Shown one piece after another: positions 7,034-13,240 of a stretch of 15,222 nt of DNA. The DNA lies in NCBI GenBank assembly GCA_964501545.1, contig CAZCSH010000012.1, forward strand, positions 1 through 15,222. The letters are read 5' to 3'. Positions within the stretch are counted from its first letter, which is position 1. The number at the start of each line of letters is the position of its first letter. Source of the stretch: CAZCSH01 sp964501545. Lineage in GTDB: Bacteria > Patescibacteriota > Minisyncoccia > Minisyncoccales > RBG-13-42-11. The position numbers were made by a program, and so were the translations under genes. Below the pieces are notes generated by a model, which saw nothing but the letters and a program-made list of their open reading frames with translations, searched no databases and was not told the DNA's origin.

Positions 7034-8182
7034 ATGACAACAACAATATTAAAAGATAAATTAAAAGAAGGTGTTAATGTAGTGGAAAGGATTTCTGGAA
7101 AATCCTTAAGCCTTCCCATTTTAAACAACATCCTAATCCAAACAGAAAAGAATTTCCTTAATCTGGTTACTACAGACCTGGAAATAGGAATTAAGTGGTG
7201 GGGATTGGTAAAAAAGGGAGAAGAAGGAAAAGCGGCTTTACCTGCCAGGGTCCTTTCAAGTTTTATTAGTTTTTTGCCTGATAAACCCATTGAACTAGAA
7301 ACTAAAGGCTTTAATTTGGAGGTTAGATGTAACAACCACGAAACTTTAATAAACGGAGTGAATCCAGAAGATTTTCCCCTTATTCCCAAGACCCCGACAG
7401 AGGAAAAGTTCGTAATCTCGAGCCAGCAATTTTGCCAGGCTTTAAATCAGGTGGTGGACATAGCCAGTTTTTCTTCTACAAAACCCGAAATATCTGGGGT
7501 TTTCTTTACCTTCCAGAAAGACTTAATCACAATGGCGGCTACCGATAGTTTCAGGCTGGGAGAAAAGAAATTATACCTTAAATCCAATTCAAACAATATT
7601 ACCAAGGACTATTCTTTCATCCTCCCCCAAAGAGCGGCTAAGGAAATAATTAACATTTTCGGGGAAAAAGAGGGGAACCTGGCAATCTTCTTCAGCCCCA
7701 ACCAGGTTCTTTTTGAAGTGCCCCTTTCCGAAACAGCTCATCCTCAAATCCAGCTTACCTCTCGCCTGATAGAAGGAGAATATCCTAACTATCAGGAGAT
7801 AATCCCTCAAAAATACGAGACCCGGGTTATCTTCCAAATAAAGGAACTGATAAACCAAATTAAGCTAGCCTCTCTTTTTAGCGGAAAAGTCAACGAAATC
7901 AAGCTGAAAATAAGCCCTCAACAAAAAGAGGTTAGTTTGTCTAGCCAAAACCCAGAGGTTGGGGGACACAAAAGCAGTTTTCCTGCCAAAGTTGAAGGAA
8001 GGGCCTGTGAAATATCGTTTAACGACCGTTTCTTGTTAGACGGGCTTTTAAAAGTAAGTAGTGGCCCTAAAAAAGAGAAAGAGGCTGTTTTTGAACTTTC
8101 CGGTCCAGACAAACCAGGAGTTATAAAATCCAAAGGGGATGACAGTTTTATTTATTTGGTCATGCCAATCAAATCCTCTTAG
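7034..8182 (+). CDS. dnaN: DNA polymerase III sliding clamp, beta subunit
   Basis: This 382-residue protein forms the ring-shaped clamp that holds the replicative polymerase on DNA and also recruits repair factors. Family features include the early LPILNNILIQ strand (about 28-37), TTDLEIGI (46-53), the central MAATDSFRLG motif, EGEYPNYQEIIP in domain II/III, and the C-terminal YLVMPIKSS, close to the usual YLVMPMR-type ending. The three clamp domains and normal length are kept. Its start follows a TATAAT box by 5 bases. Its TAG stop (8180-8182) overlaps the stop of the convergent penicillin-binding protein gene, so transcripts of the two genes probably overlap. Confidence 0.95.
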   Translation: MTTTILKDKLKEGVNVVERISGKSLSLPILNNILIQTEKNFLNLVTTDLEIGIKWWGLVKKGEEGKAALPARVLSSFISFLPDKPIELETKGFNLEVRCNNHETLINGVNPEDFPLIPKTPTEEKFVISSQQFCQALNQVVDIASFSSTKPEISGVFFTFQKDLITMAATDSFRLGEKKLYLKSNSNNITKDYSFILPQRAAKEIINIFGEKEGNLAIFFSPNQVLFEVPLSETAHPQIQLTSRLIEGEYPNYQEIIPQKYETRVIFQIKELINQIKLASLFSGKVNEIKLKISPQQKEVSLSSQNPEVGGHKSSFPAKVEGRACEISFNDRFLLDGLLKVSSGPKKEKEAVFELSGPDKPGVIKSKGDDSFIYLVMPIKSS

Positions 8183-10209
8183 TACTCAGGTTTTGTAAAC
8201 TCTTCTTTAGGATAATTCAAAAGCGCTTTTTCCATAAAACGATGGAAGATAACGCCTGCCAGGACAACTCCTGGCTTTTTTGACATCGGCTCATTGTTAC
8301 TGTTTCCTGCCCAGACAGCTGTGACGATAGAAGGGCTGTAGCCTATTGTCCAAGCGTCTCTATAGTCTTGAGTTGTCCCGGTTTTGGCAGCTACCTCGTA
8401 ACCAGGGAAATAAAGCATTGAATTAGGCCCAAACATTGGAGCTCTGGCTTCATTATCAGAAAGAATATCATTTATCTGTCTGGCCACTTGGCTGGAAAGA
8501 ACTCTTTTTTGGGCTTTTTTGTTTTCCTCTAAAACATTTCCCTGATAGTCCTCTACCCTCAAAATAAAAACCGGGGGAACGCTTAACCCGTCTGTTGCAA
8601 AAACACCGTAAGCTGAAGCTATTTCCAGCAATTTCACCTCCCCGCCCCCTAAAACGATTGCCGGGCCGTAAGAAGAAATGGGCTTGTTTAAGGTGGTAAT
8701 TCCCAGGCCTTTTGCAGTTTCCAGGCTTCTTTCCAGTCCCTTAACAAAAACACTTTCCAGACCCGTAAAGTCATTTGTCTCCAAGCTTTCTATTTTTTCA
8801 TCAGCCCCTGCCAGAAAAAGAACCTTGATTGAGGGAACGTTTAAAGACTGGGCAAGTCCTTGTCTCAAAGTTACCCAGCCTCGAAACTTTTCGTCATAGT
8901 TTTGGGGGATATATTCTTTCTCCCCCCAAAGCCCAAAGTTTGTTTCTGCATCCATTATGGTAGCGGTAGCAGTGTAACCTTGTTTGAAAGCGGTAGCATA
9001 AACTATGGGCTTAAAAGCTGACCCTGGCTGCCTGCCAGGGCTGCTTTTGGTTCCAACAGCCACATTAAACTTGGGATCAAATAAGCAGGGATCTATTCCA
9101 GAGATACATCCTGCAGGATAGGGGTCGTCAAACCAATCAGCTGACCCAACCATGGCTAATATCCCTCCTGTTTTTGGGTCAAGGCTAACCAGGGCTCCAT
9201 TATAAGCATTGTATCCCTTGTTAGCTTCTACCCCTTCTTCCACCACTGTTTCGGCCAGGCTCTGTAGCTCCCAGTCAAGAGAGGTGTAGATTTTTAGACC
9301 CTTTTGCTTTAAAAACTCAAGATTTTCTCCATATTTTGGCTTAAGGTAGTTTTCAATAACATACAAAACAAAGTGAGGCGCCTTGATTGAGCTTGGGTCG
9401 CTAAACTCTAACTTTTCCCCTTTCGCTTGCTCCATTTCTTCTTTGCTTAAATAGTTTTCTGCTCTCATTCTTTCTAGAGCATAATCTTTCCTAGCTAAAA
9501 GCTCGTCTTGATGCTGGCCATAAGGTGAAAGATAGCTTGGAGCCTGGATAAGAGCTGCCAAAGTTGCAGCCTCGGCCAAAGAGATTTCCGAAACTGACTT
9601 TTTAAAGTAGGTTTGGCTGGCAGCTTCCACTCCATAAATATTCACCCCAAAAGGTACCTGGTTCAAATACCATTCAAGAATCTGGGCTTTTGAATATCTT
9701 CTGTCAAGCTCCAAAGCCAAAACAATTTCTCTCACTTTTCTTTTGATTGTTTTTTCAGTGGTGAAGAAGGTAGACCTGATTAACTGCTGGGGGATGGTTG
9801 AGCCCCCATAAACAGGTTCTTTTATCCTGAGGTTTATTAAAACAGATCTCAGGATGCCGTTTAAATCAATGCCAAAATGGTTGTAGAAGTTTGCATCTTC
9901 GGTGGCTATAACAGCTTGTTTTAAATACTCGGGAACGCTTTCCAAAGAGATAATAGTTCTTTTTTCTTCCCCATAGATTTCAAAAAGTAAAGTTTCTCCT
10001 GTTCTGTCATAGATTTTGGTAGATTGGGCAAATTGCTTTTCAGTAAACTTTTCCGGCCGGGGCAAGTCCTTTGCGTAAAAGATAAAAATCAGGAAAACTA
10101 AAAAGGCAGACGAAAGAAAGCTCGTCAGCAAGAGCTTCAAAATAAAAAAAGTTCTCTTTTGTTTTAAGTTCTTTTGGTAGACTTTACGGTGAATTCTTCT
10201 TTTTGGCAT
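8179..10209 (-). CDS. Class A penicillin-binding protein (transglycosylase/transpeptidase)
   Basis: This 676-residue bifunctional enzyme polymerises and crosslinks peptidoglycan outside the membrane. A basic cytoplasmic N terminus is followed by one membrane anchor (about 21-46). The GT51 glycosyltransferase domain at about 70-240 has the catalytic Glu in ATEDANFYNHFG (Glu104) and GGSTIPQQL (136-143; Pro replaces the more usual Thr). The transpeptidase domain has the SxxK motif as PGSAFK (nucleophile Ser397, Lys400), SLN at 455-457 and KTG at 609-611, so both activities appear intact. It is a PBP1/PonA/MrcA-like protein; the exact orthologue name is not assigned. The ATG (10207-10209) is part of the CATA target repeat of the element at 10211-10341, which separates the gene from its probable former leader. 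The stop overlaps that of dnaN. Confidence 0.94.
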   Translation of the reverse strand: MPKRRIHRKVYQKNLKQKRTFFILKLLLTSFLSSAFLVFLIFIFYAKDLPRPEKFTEKQFAQSTKIYDRTGETLLFEIYGEEKRTIISLESVPEYLKQAVIATEDANFYNHFGIDLNGILRSVLINLRIKEPVYGGSTIPQQLIRSTFFTTEKTIKRKVREIVLALELDRRYSKAQILEWYLNQVPFGVNIYGVEAASQTYFKKSVSEISLAEAATLAALIQAPSYLSPYGQHQDELLARKDYALERMRAENYLSKEEMEQAKGEKLEFSDPSSIKAPHFVLYVIENYLKPKYGENLEFLKQKGLKIYTSLDWELQSLAETVVEEGVEANKGYNAYNGALVSLDPKTGGILAMVGSADWFDDPYPAGCISGIDPCLFDPKFNVAVGTKSSPGRQPGSAFKPIVYATAFKQGYTATATIMDAETNFGLWGEKEYIPQNYDEKFRGWVTLRQGLAQSLNVPSIKVLFLAGADEKIESLETNDFTGLESVFVKGLERSLETAKGLGITTLNKPISSYGPAIVLGGGEVKLLEIASAYGVFATDGLSVPPVFILRVEDYQGNVLEENKKAQKRVLSSQVARQINDILSDNEARAPMFGPNSMLYFPGYEVAAKTGTTQDYRDAWTIGYSPSIVTAVWAGNSNNEPMSKKPGVVLAGVIFHRFMEKALLNYPKEEFTKPEY

Positions 10210-10210
10210 A

Positions 10211-10341
10211 CCCCGTTAGAAGTCTGTCTTTATATGACTAATAGCCAATTTCAGATAGACTTTTATTTATTGATTACGCCCCGTTATCGCAAAGCAGAAA
10301 AAAATTCTATAATTTTTTTCTGTCAAAAACTTCTAACGGGG
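10211..10341. mobile_element. 131-bp MITE-like element between the penicillin-binding protein gene and tyrS
   Basis: Perfect 13-bp terminal inverted repeats, CCCCGTTAGAAGT (10211-10223) and ACTTCTAACGGGG (10329-10341), are flanked by exact CATA direct repeats (10207-10210 and 10342-10345). The core of the repeats equals that of the element at 4811-4890. At position 12, A/T in that copy is replaced by G/C here, so the pairing is preserved. The interior, unlike that of the first copy, holds a 12-bp perfect hairpin (10295-10322), a partial extra CCCCGTTA (10279-10286) and no protein-coding capacity. It lies against the start codon of the penicillin-binding protein gene and ends 5 bp before the tyrS -35 box. 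Confidence 0.8.
10295..10322. repeat. Perfect hairpin inside the second element
   Basis: CAGAAAAAAATT (10295-10306) and AATTTTTTTCTG (10311-10322) are exact inverted repeats around the loop CTAT. On the plus strand the stem ends in a T-rich arm, so it resembles a weak terminator. It also contains TATAAT at 10308-10313, which has no matching -35 box. It could insulate the two divergent genes, but this is inference. Confidence 0.6.
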
Positions 10342-10346
10342 CATAA

Positions 10347-10375
10347 TTTACTTTTCTCTCCTTTTATTCTAAGAT
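10347..10375 (+). promoter_or_regulatory. Leaderless promoter of tyrS
   Basis: -35 TTTACT (10347-10352), a 17-nt spacer and -10 TAAGAT (10370-10375) end 5 bases before the first ATG of tyrS at 10381. The promoter lies just outside the mobile element, so it is probably the native one. Confidence 0.55.
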
Positions 10376-10380
10376 AAAAA

Positions 10381-11580
10381 ATGATGAAAATAAACACCGA
10401 TCCCAAGAAAATAGAAGAAGCTCTAACCCGGAGGGTAGAGCAGGTTTTGCCTGACAAGGCCAGACTCAAGAGGTTAATGCGGCAGCGCCAGATTAAGCTT
10501 TATTTAGGGATTGACCCGACAGGCAGCCAGCTTCATCTTGGCCACGCCATTCCCCTTAGAAAAATTCAAGAGTTTGCAGACCTTGGGCATGAAGCAATCC
10601 TTGTTTTTGGAACGGGGACAGTTCTGGCTGGAGATCCTTCTCAAAGAGAAGCGGCTCGGCCCAGAATTTCTCCAAAAGAGATAGAGGAGAACATAAAAAA
10701 TTGGAAAGAACAGGCGAATAAAATCATTGATTTCTCCAAAGTTAAAATCAAATATAATGGAGACTGGCTGTTAAAACTAGGGTTAAAAGAGATCATTGAT
10801 ATTGCTTCCAATATCTCTGCCATCAAGCTTTTCCAGAGGGATATGTTCCAAGAAAGAATAAGGAAAAAAGAGACAGTCTGGATGCATGAAACCCTCTATC
10901 CCTTACTTCAAGGGTATGACTCGGTTTTTTTAGATATTGATTTAGAGGTTGGTGGTACTGATCAAGTTTTTAATATGCTCATTGGTCGGGAATTAGAGCA
11001 AAAGATGAAAGGAAAGGAAAAGTTTGTTTTGACATGTCCTATGCTTTTGGGCATTGACGGCAAAACAATGAGCAAGACCTCTGGCAACTGCGTTTGGATT
11101 TCAGAAAGCCCTGACCAAATGTTTGGGAAATTAATGTCAATGCCAGACAGTCTTATTATTCCTTATTTTGAGCTCGTTACTGACACTCCCGAAAAAACCA
11201 TAAAAAAATACAGAGAAGATCTAAAAGCCAAAAAAGTAAACCCAAGAGACTTAAAAGCAAAATTAGCCTTTGAAATTGTCAGAATGTATCACTCTCTCAG
11301 AGCTGCCCAAAAAGCAGAGAAAGAGTTTAATAAGGTCTTTAGGCAAAAAGAGTTACCCAGAGACATTCCCGGAATAAAAATAAAGGAGAAATCTCTTTTG
11401 CTGGTCGATCTTTTACTTAAAGCTAAGCTAGTTTCCTCAAAGGCTGAAGCAAGAAGGCTGGTTCAGCAAAAGGGGGTAAAGATTAATGGTAGAAGTCAGG
11501 ACAATTGGCAGAAAAGAATAGGAATAGAAAGAGGAATGATAGTCCAGGTTGGGAAAAGAAGGTTTGCCAAAATAAGATAG
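10381..11580 (+). CDS. tyrS: Tyrosyl-tRNA synthetase
   Basis: This 399-residue class I synthetase charges tRNA-Tyr with tyrosine in the cytoplasm. The Rossmann core carries the HIGH-type motif HLGH (52-55) within LYLGIDPTGSQLHLGH, GGTDQ at 191-195, and the KMSKS-type loop as KTMSKTSGN (228-236). A C-terminal S4 RNA-binding domain covers about 340-399 (SKAEARRLVQQKGVKING). The stretch VFGTGTVLAGDPSQREAARP (about 75-94) is a variant of the usual IGDPSG...R segment. The start has two consecutive ATG codons (10381 and 10384); the first lies 5 bases after a -10 box, which favours leaderless initiation there. It is divergent from the penicillin-binding protein gene and ends before a hairpin terminator. 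Confidence 0.95.
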   Translation: MMKINTDPKKIEEALTRRVEQVLPDKARLKRLMRQRQIKLYLGIDPTGSQLHLGHAIPLRKIQEFADLGHEAILVFGTGTVLAGDPSQREAARPRISPKEIEENIKNWKEQANKIIDFSKVKIKYNGDWLLKLGLKEIIDIASNISAIKLFQRDMFQERIRKKETVWMHETLYPLLQGYDSVFLDIDLEVGGTDQVFNMLIGRELEQKMKGKEKFVLTCPMLLGIDGKTMSKTSGNCVWISESPDQMFGKLMSMPDSLIIPYFELVTDTPEKTIKKYREDLKAKKVNPRDLKAKLAFEIVRMYHSLRAAQKAEKEFNKVFRQKELPRDIPGIKIKEKSLLLVDLLLKAKLVSSKAEARRLVQQKGVKINGRSQDNWQKRIGIERGMIVQVGKRRFAKIR

Positions 11581-11594
11581 GTCAAGGAAGCTAA

Positions 11595-11626
11595 ACAAAA
11601 ACACCCCAGAAAAAGGGTGCTTTTGT
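11595..11626 (+). terminator. Hairpin terminator after tyrS
   Basis: ACAAAAACACCC (11595-11606) pairs with GGGTGCTTTTGT (11615-11626), with one mismatch and an 8-nt loop. The right arm runs into a T-rich tail. The site lies between convergent genes, and on the minus strand the same hairpin falls just after the stop of the acidic protein gene, so it may act in both directions. Confidence 0.75.
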
Positions 11627-11636
11627 TTTAGTTCGT

Positions 11637-11966
11637 TTACTGAGTTTTGCTTTCTTCTGAAGGAGTTTCTTCTTCCTTTTCTNNNNNNNNNNNNNNNNNN
11701 NNNNNNNNNNNNNNNNNNNNNNNNNNNNNNNNNNNNNNNNNNNNNNNNNNNNNNNNNNNNNNNNNNNNNNNNNNNNNNNNNNCTTCCTTTTCTCCTTCTT
11801 CCGTCTGGCTAACTGGTTTCTCTTCAGTTTCCTCAGAAGGTTGCTCAGTAGACTCTCCTTCTTCTCCCTCAGCTTGGCTTACTGGAGACTCTTCCTCTTT
11901 CTCTTCAGTTTCCTCTTCAGGAGTTTCAGGAGTTTCAGGAGTTTCTTGGTTGATAAGGTAATCCAT
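11637..11966 (-). CDS. Acidic low-complexity repeat protein, split by an assembly gap
   Basis: The start MDYLINQ is followed by three Glu-Thr-Pro units (a 9-bp tandem repeat at 11919-11945) and a Glu-rich, Ser/Thr/Pro-containing chain in which PVSQ-(A/T)-E recurs with a 23-residue period. The chain then enters a 100-N gap and leaves it as EKEEETPSEESKTQ. The composition implies an intrinsically disordered, strongly acidic protein with no signal peptide or membrane segment. The true length and the frame across the gap are unknown. A consensus promoter at 12060-12087 reads towards it, and a terminator hairpin follows the stop, which supports a real gene. No function is recognised; the repeats probably caused the assembly break. 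Confidence 0.55.
   Translation of the reverse strand: MDYLINQETPETPETPEEETEEKEEESPVSQAEGEEGESTEQPSEETEEKPVSQTEEGEKEXXXXXXXXXXXXXXXXXXXXXXXXXXXXXXXXXXEKEEETPSEESKTQ
11683..11782. other. Assembly gap (100 N) inside the acidic repeat gene
   Basis: Exactly 100 N, a placeholder. Both flanks encode the same Glu-rich repeat, so the missing part is probably more of the repeat with a copy number that could not be assembled. Confidence 0.97.
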
Positions 11967-11995
11967 AGTTATTTTAATTATCTATTAATTATTTT

Positions 11996-12014
11996 GCTCC
12001 GCTTTGGGCGGAGC
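11996..12014 (-). other. GC-rich hairpin in the leader of the acidic protein gene
   Basis: GCTCCGC (11996-12002) and GCGGAGC (12008-12014) form a 7-bp all-matched stem with a 5-nt loop in an otherwise AT-rich spacer. It lies between the promoter at 12060-12087 and the start codon at 11966. No T-run follows on the minus strand, so a plain intrinsic terminator is not supported. Confidence 0.5.
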
Positions 12015-12059
12015 GCAGCATTCTATTCACTTGTAACGACCTTTCAAACCCTAACTACC

Positions 12060-12087
12060 ATTATATTCATTTTGAAAACTTTGTCAA
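12060..12087 (-). promoter_or_regulatory. Consensus sigma70 promoter upstream of the acidic protein gene
   Basis: On the minus strand both hexamers are perfect: TTGACA (12082-12087) and TATAAT (12060-12065), spaced by 16 nt. Transcription from about 12053 would make a leader of roughly 87 nt containing the hairpin at 11996-12014, unlike the leaderless promoters elsewhere in the window. Confidence 0.75.
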
Positions 12088-12090
12088 GAC

Positions 12091-12402
12091 CTAGACGCTT
12101 TCTATTTTGAACTCTTTTTTCCGGCTGTTCCAGCCCCAAACCTCAATTTCTACTGGTTTTTGCTGGCTCAGTTTGTTCTTTTCAAGAAACCTTTTTATCT
12201 TTTTCTTCCTGGTGGAGAAGTTGGGAAGGGTAGTTAGTTGGAGGAATTTAATCTTGGTTGTTTTTTTACGCCAGCAGACCAAATCAAAAATACCAAAGAT
12301 ATCGTTCTGCTTATATCTCACTTTTGCTGGATACCAATAGACAAAGCCCTCTTTTTCTAATATGTCAATCGCCTTCTTCCTAATAAATTGTTCAGCTGGC
12401 AT
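12091..12402 (-). CDS. Small PD-(D/E)XK-like nuclease-fold protein (putative)
   Basis: This 103-residue protein has the pattern NDIFGIFDLVCW at 33-44 (acidic Asp34 and Asp40) followed by IKFLQLTT at 51-58 and a basic helix NFSTRKKKIKRFL. This resembles small restriction-endonuclease-like proteins in which the usual E-x-K motif is replaced by Q-x-T. The fold is inferred from the motif spacing only, and catalytic activity is not established. The ATG lies inside the end of the upstream HNH gene (11-nt overlap), so the two are co-translated. The stop is TAG, and the next promoter begins within a few bases of it. The partnership with an HNH protein suggests a DNA-processing or selfish module. Confidence 0.6.
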   Translation of the reverse strand: MPAEQFIRKKAIDILEKEGFVYWYPAKVRYKQNDIFGIFDLVCWRKKTTKIKFLQLTTLPNFSTRKKKIKRFLEKNKLSQQKPVEIEVWGWNSRKKEFKIESV

Positions 12403-13120
12403 AATGATTGTTTTTGCTCAGATTTTTATGTTTCTCTAAGGGTTGTAGATTTTTCAAGGACCAGCATTGTTTAAATTCTTCTGGGGTAAAGCTAAACCAA
12501 GATTTAGGTCTTTTATGGTCTATCTGCCAATACTTTCCAAAATTTTCCCAGTTCATTTTAGAAGTAAATTGTTTTTCTAAGTGTTTTATCAAGCCTTCAA
12601 GACAATAATCAACTAAATTTTCCCATTTTCTTCCTGCTTTCTTTTCTTTGAGGGCTTCCCATACCGCTTTTGACATAATTCTATTTAAATGAAACTTGGG
12701 ATCTGTTTTTAATTTTTCCCTTGCTAAAAAATTGAGTCTTCCCTTGTTTTTTCTCCTCCATATTTTTTGATAATTTCTTCTTTTTATCGTTAATTCTTTT
12801 TTATGTAATTGAAAATATTTTTTATTATACCCCCTTTTTTTATCAGGATGTTTTTTCCACCATTTACCCATCCTTTTTTTATATATTTCTGTGTCCTTCT
12901 GTTTTTTATAATACTCTCTATTATATTTAATTCTTTTATCTTTATATCTAATGCGATTTTTTCTATCTTTTTCCCTCGCTTTCTCTAAGTTATTTTGTCT
13001 CCACTCCTTGAGCCATCTTTTAGCGTATTCTCTTCTAATAATAGGAATACAATCAAAACAATACTTTTGGTGGTTGCTTGTATTAGAATATTTTTTCCGG
13101 CATCTTTCACATGTCTTCAT
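12392..13120 (-). CDS. HNH endonuclease with N-terminal zinc ribbon
   Basis: This 242-residue protein starts with a probable zinc ribbon (Cys4, Cys7, Cys21, Cys24), followed by a long, very basic, aromatic-rich stretch of degenerate repeats (about 28-130; units like REYYKKQKD and KRRNYQKIWRRKN). It ends in an HNH-type nuclease domain: YWQIDH at 197-202, ECW-like QCW at 218-220 and NLQPLEKHKN at 224-233. Such stand-alone HNH proteins are common in phages and as homing endonucleases. The gene is visibly more A/T-rich than its neighbours, which hints at horizontal origin. A strong leaderless promoter (13127-13155) precedes it, and it overlaps the small nuclease-like gene by 11 nt. The target is unknown. 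Confidence 0.8.
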   Translation of the reverse strand: MKTCERCRKKYSNTSNHQKYCFDCIPIIRREYAKRWLKEWRQNNLEKAREKDRKNRIRYKDKRIKYNREYYKKQKDTEIYKKRMGKWWKKHPDKKRGYNKKYFQLHKKELTIKRRNYQKIWRRKNKGRLNFLAREKLKTDPKFHLNRIMSKAVWEALKEKKAGRKWENLVDYCLEGLIKHLEKQFTSKMNWENFGKYWQIDHKRPKSWFSFTPEEFKQCWSLKNLQPLEKHKNLSKNNHYAS

Positions 13121-13126
13121 ATCTTT

Positions 13127-13155
13127 ATTTTAGCAAACAAATATTCAGTAGTCAA
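13127..13155 (-). promoter_or_regulatory. Leaderless promoter of the HNH gene pair
   Basis: On the minus strand, TTGACT (13150-13155), a 17-nt spacer and TAAAAT (13127-13132) end 6 bases before the ATG at 13120. The expected transcription start coincides with the start codon. The spacer 13156-13240 up to yebC holds nothing else that can be supported. Confidence 0.72.
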
Positions 13156-13240
13156 GCAATTTATTTTTTAAATTTCCTTCATTCCTTTTGTTATTTTATT
13201 TATTTTAGATAAATTGTCCTATCTTTATGGTCAAAGGTGA

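Noticed and set aside
10279..10286. A third CCCCGTTA copy inside the second element, perhaps a nested element end
   Set aside because: Only 8 bases match, and no partner arm or flanking duplication can be paired with it; chance or a decayed end cannot be separated.
10308..10313. Perfect TATAAT inside the second element as the tyrS promoter
   Set aside because: It has no -35 at 16-18 nt and lies in the loop region of a perfect hairpin; a better-spaced promoter sits at 10347-10375.
11919..11945. Three tandem 9-bp units that might suggest a CRISPR or VNTR array
   Set aside because: There are no spacers, and the units simply encode Glu-Thr-Pro in the acidic protein; this is a coding tandem repeat.
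11647..12110. Plus-strand Ser/Phe-rich frames across the acidic repeat gene
   Set aside because: They are complements of Glu codons (GAA/GAG read as TTC/CTC) and follow the repeat, with no promoter on that strand.
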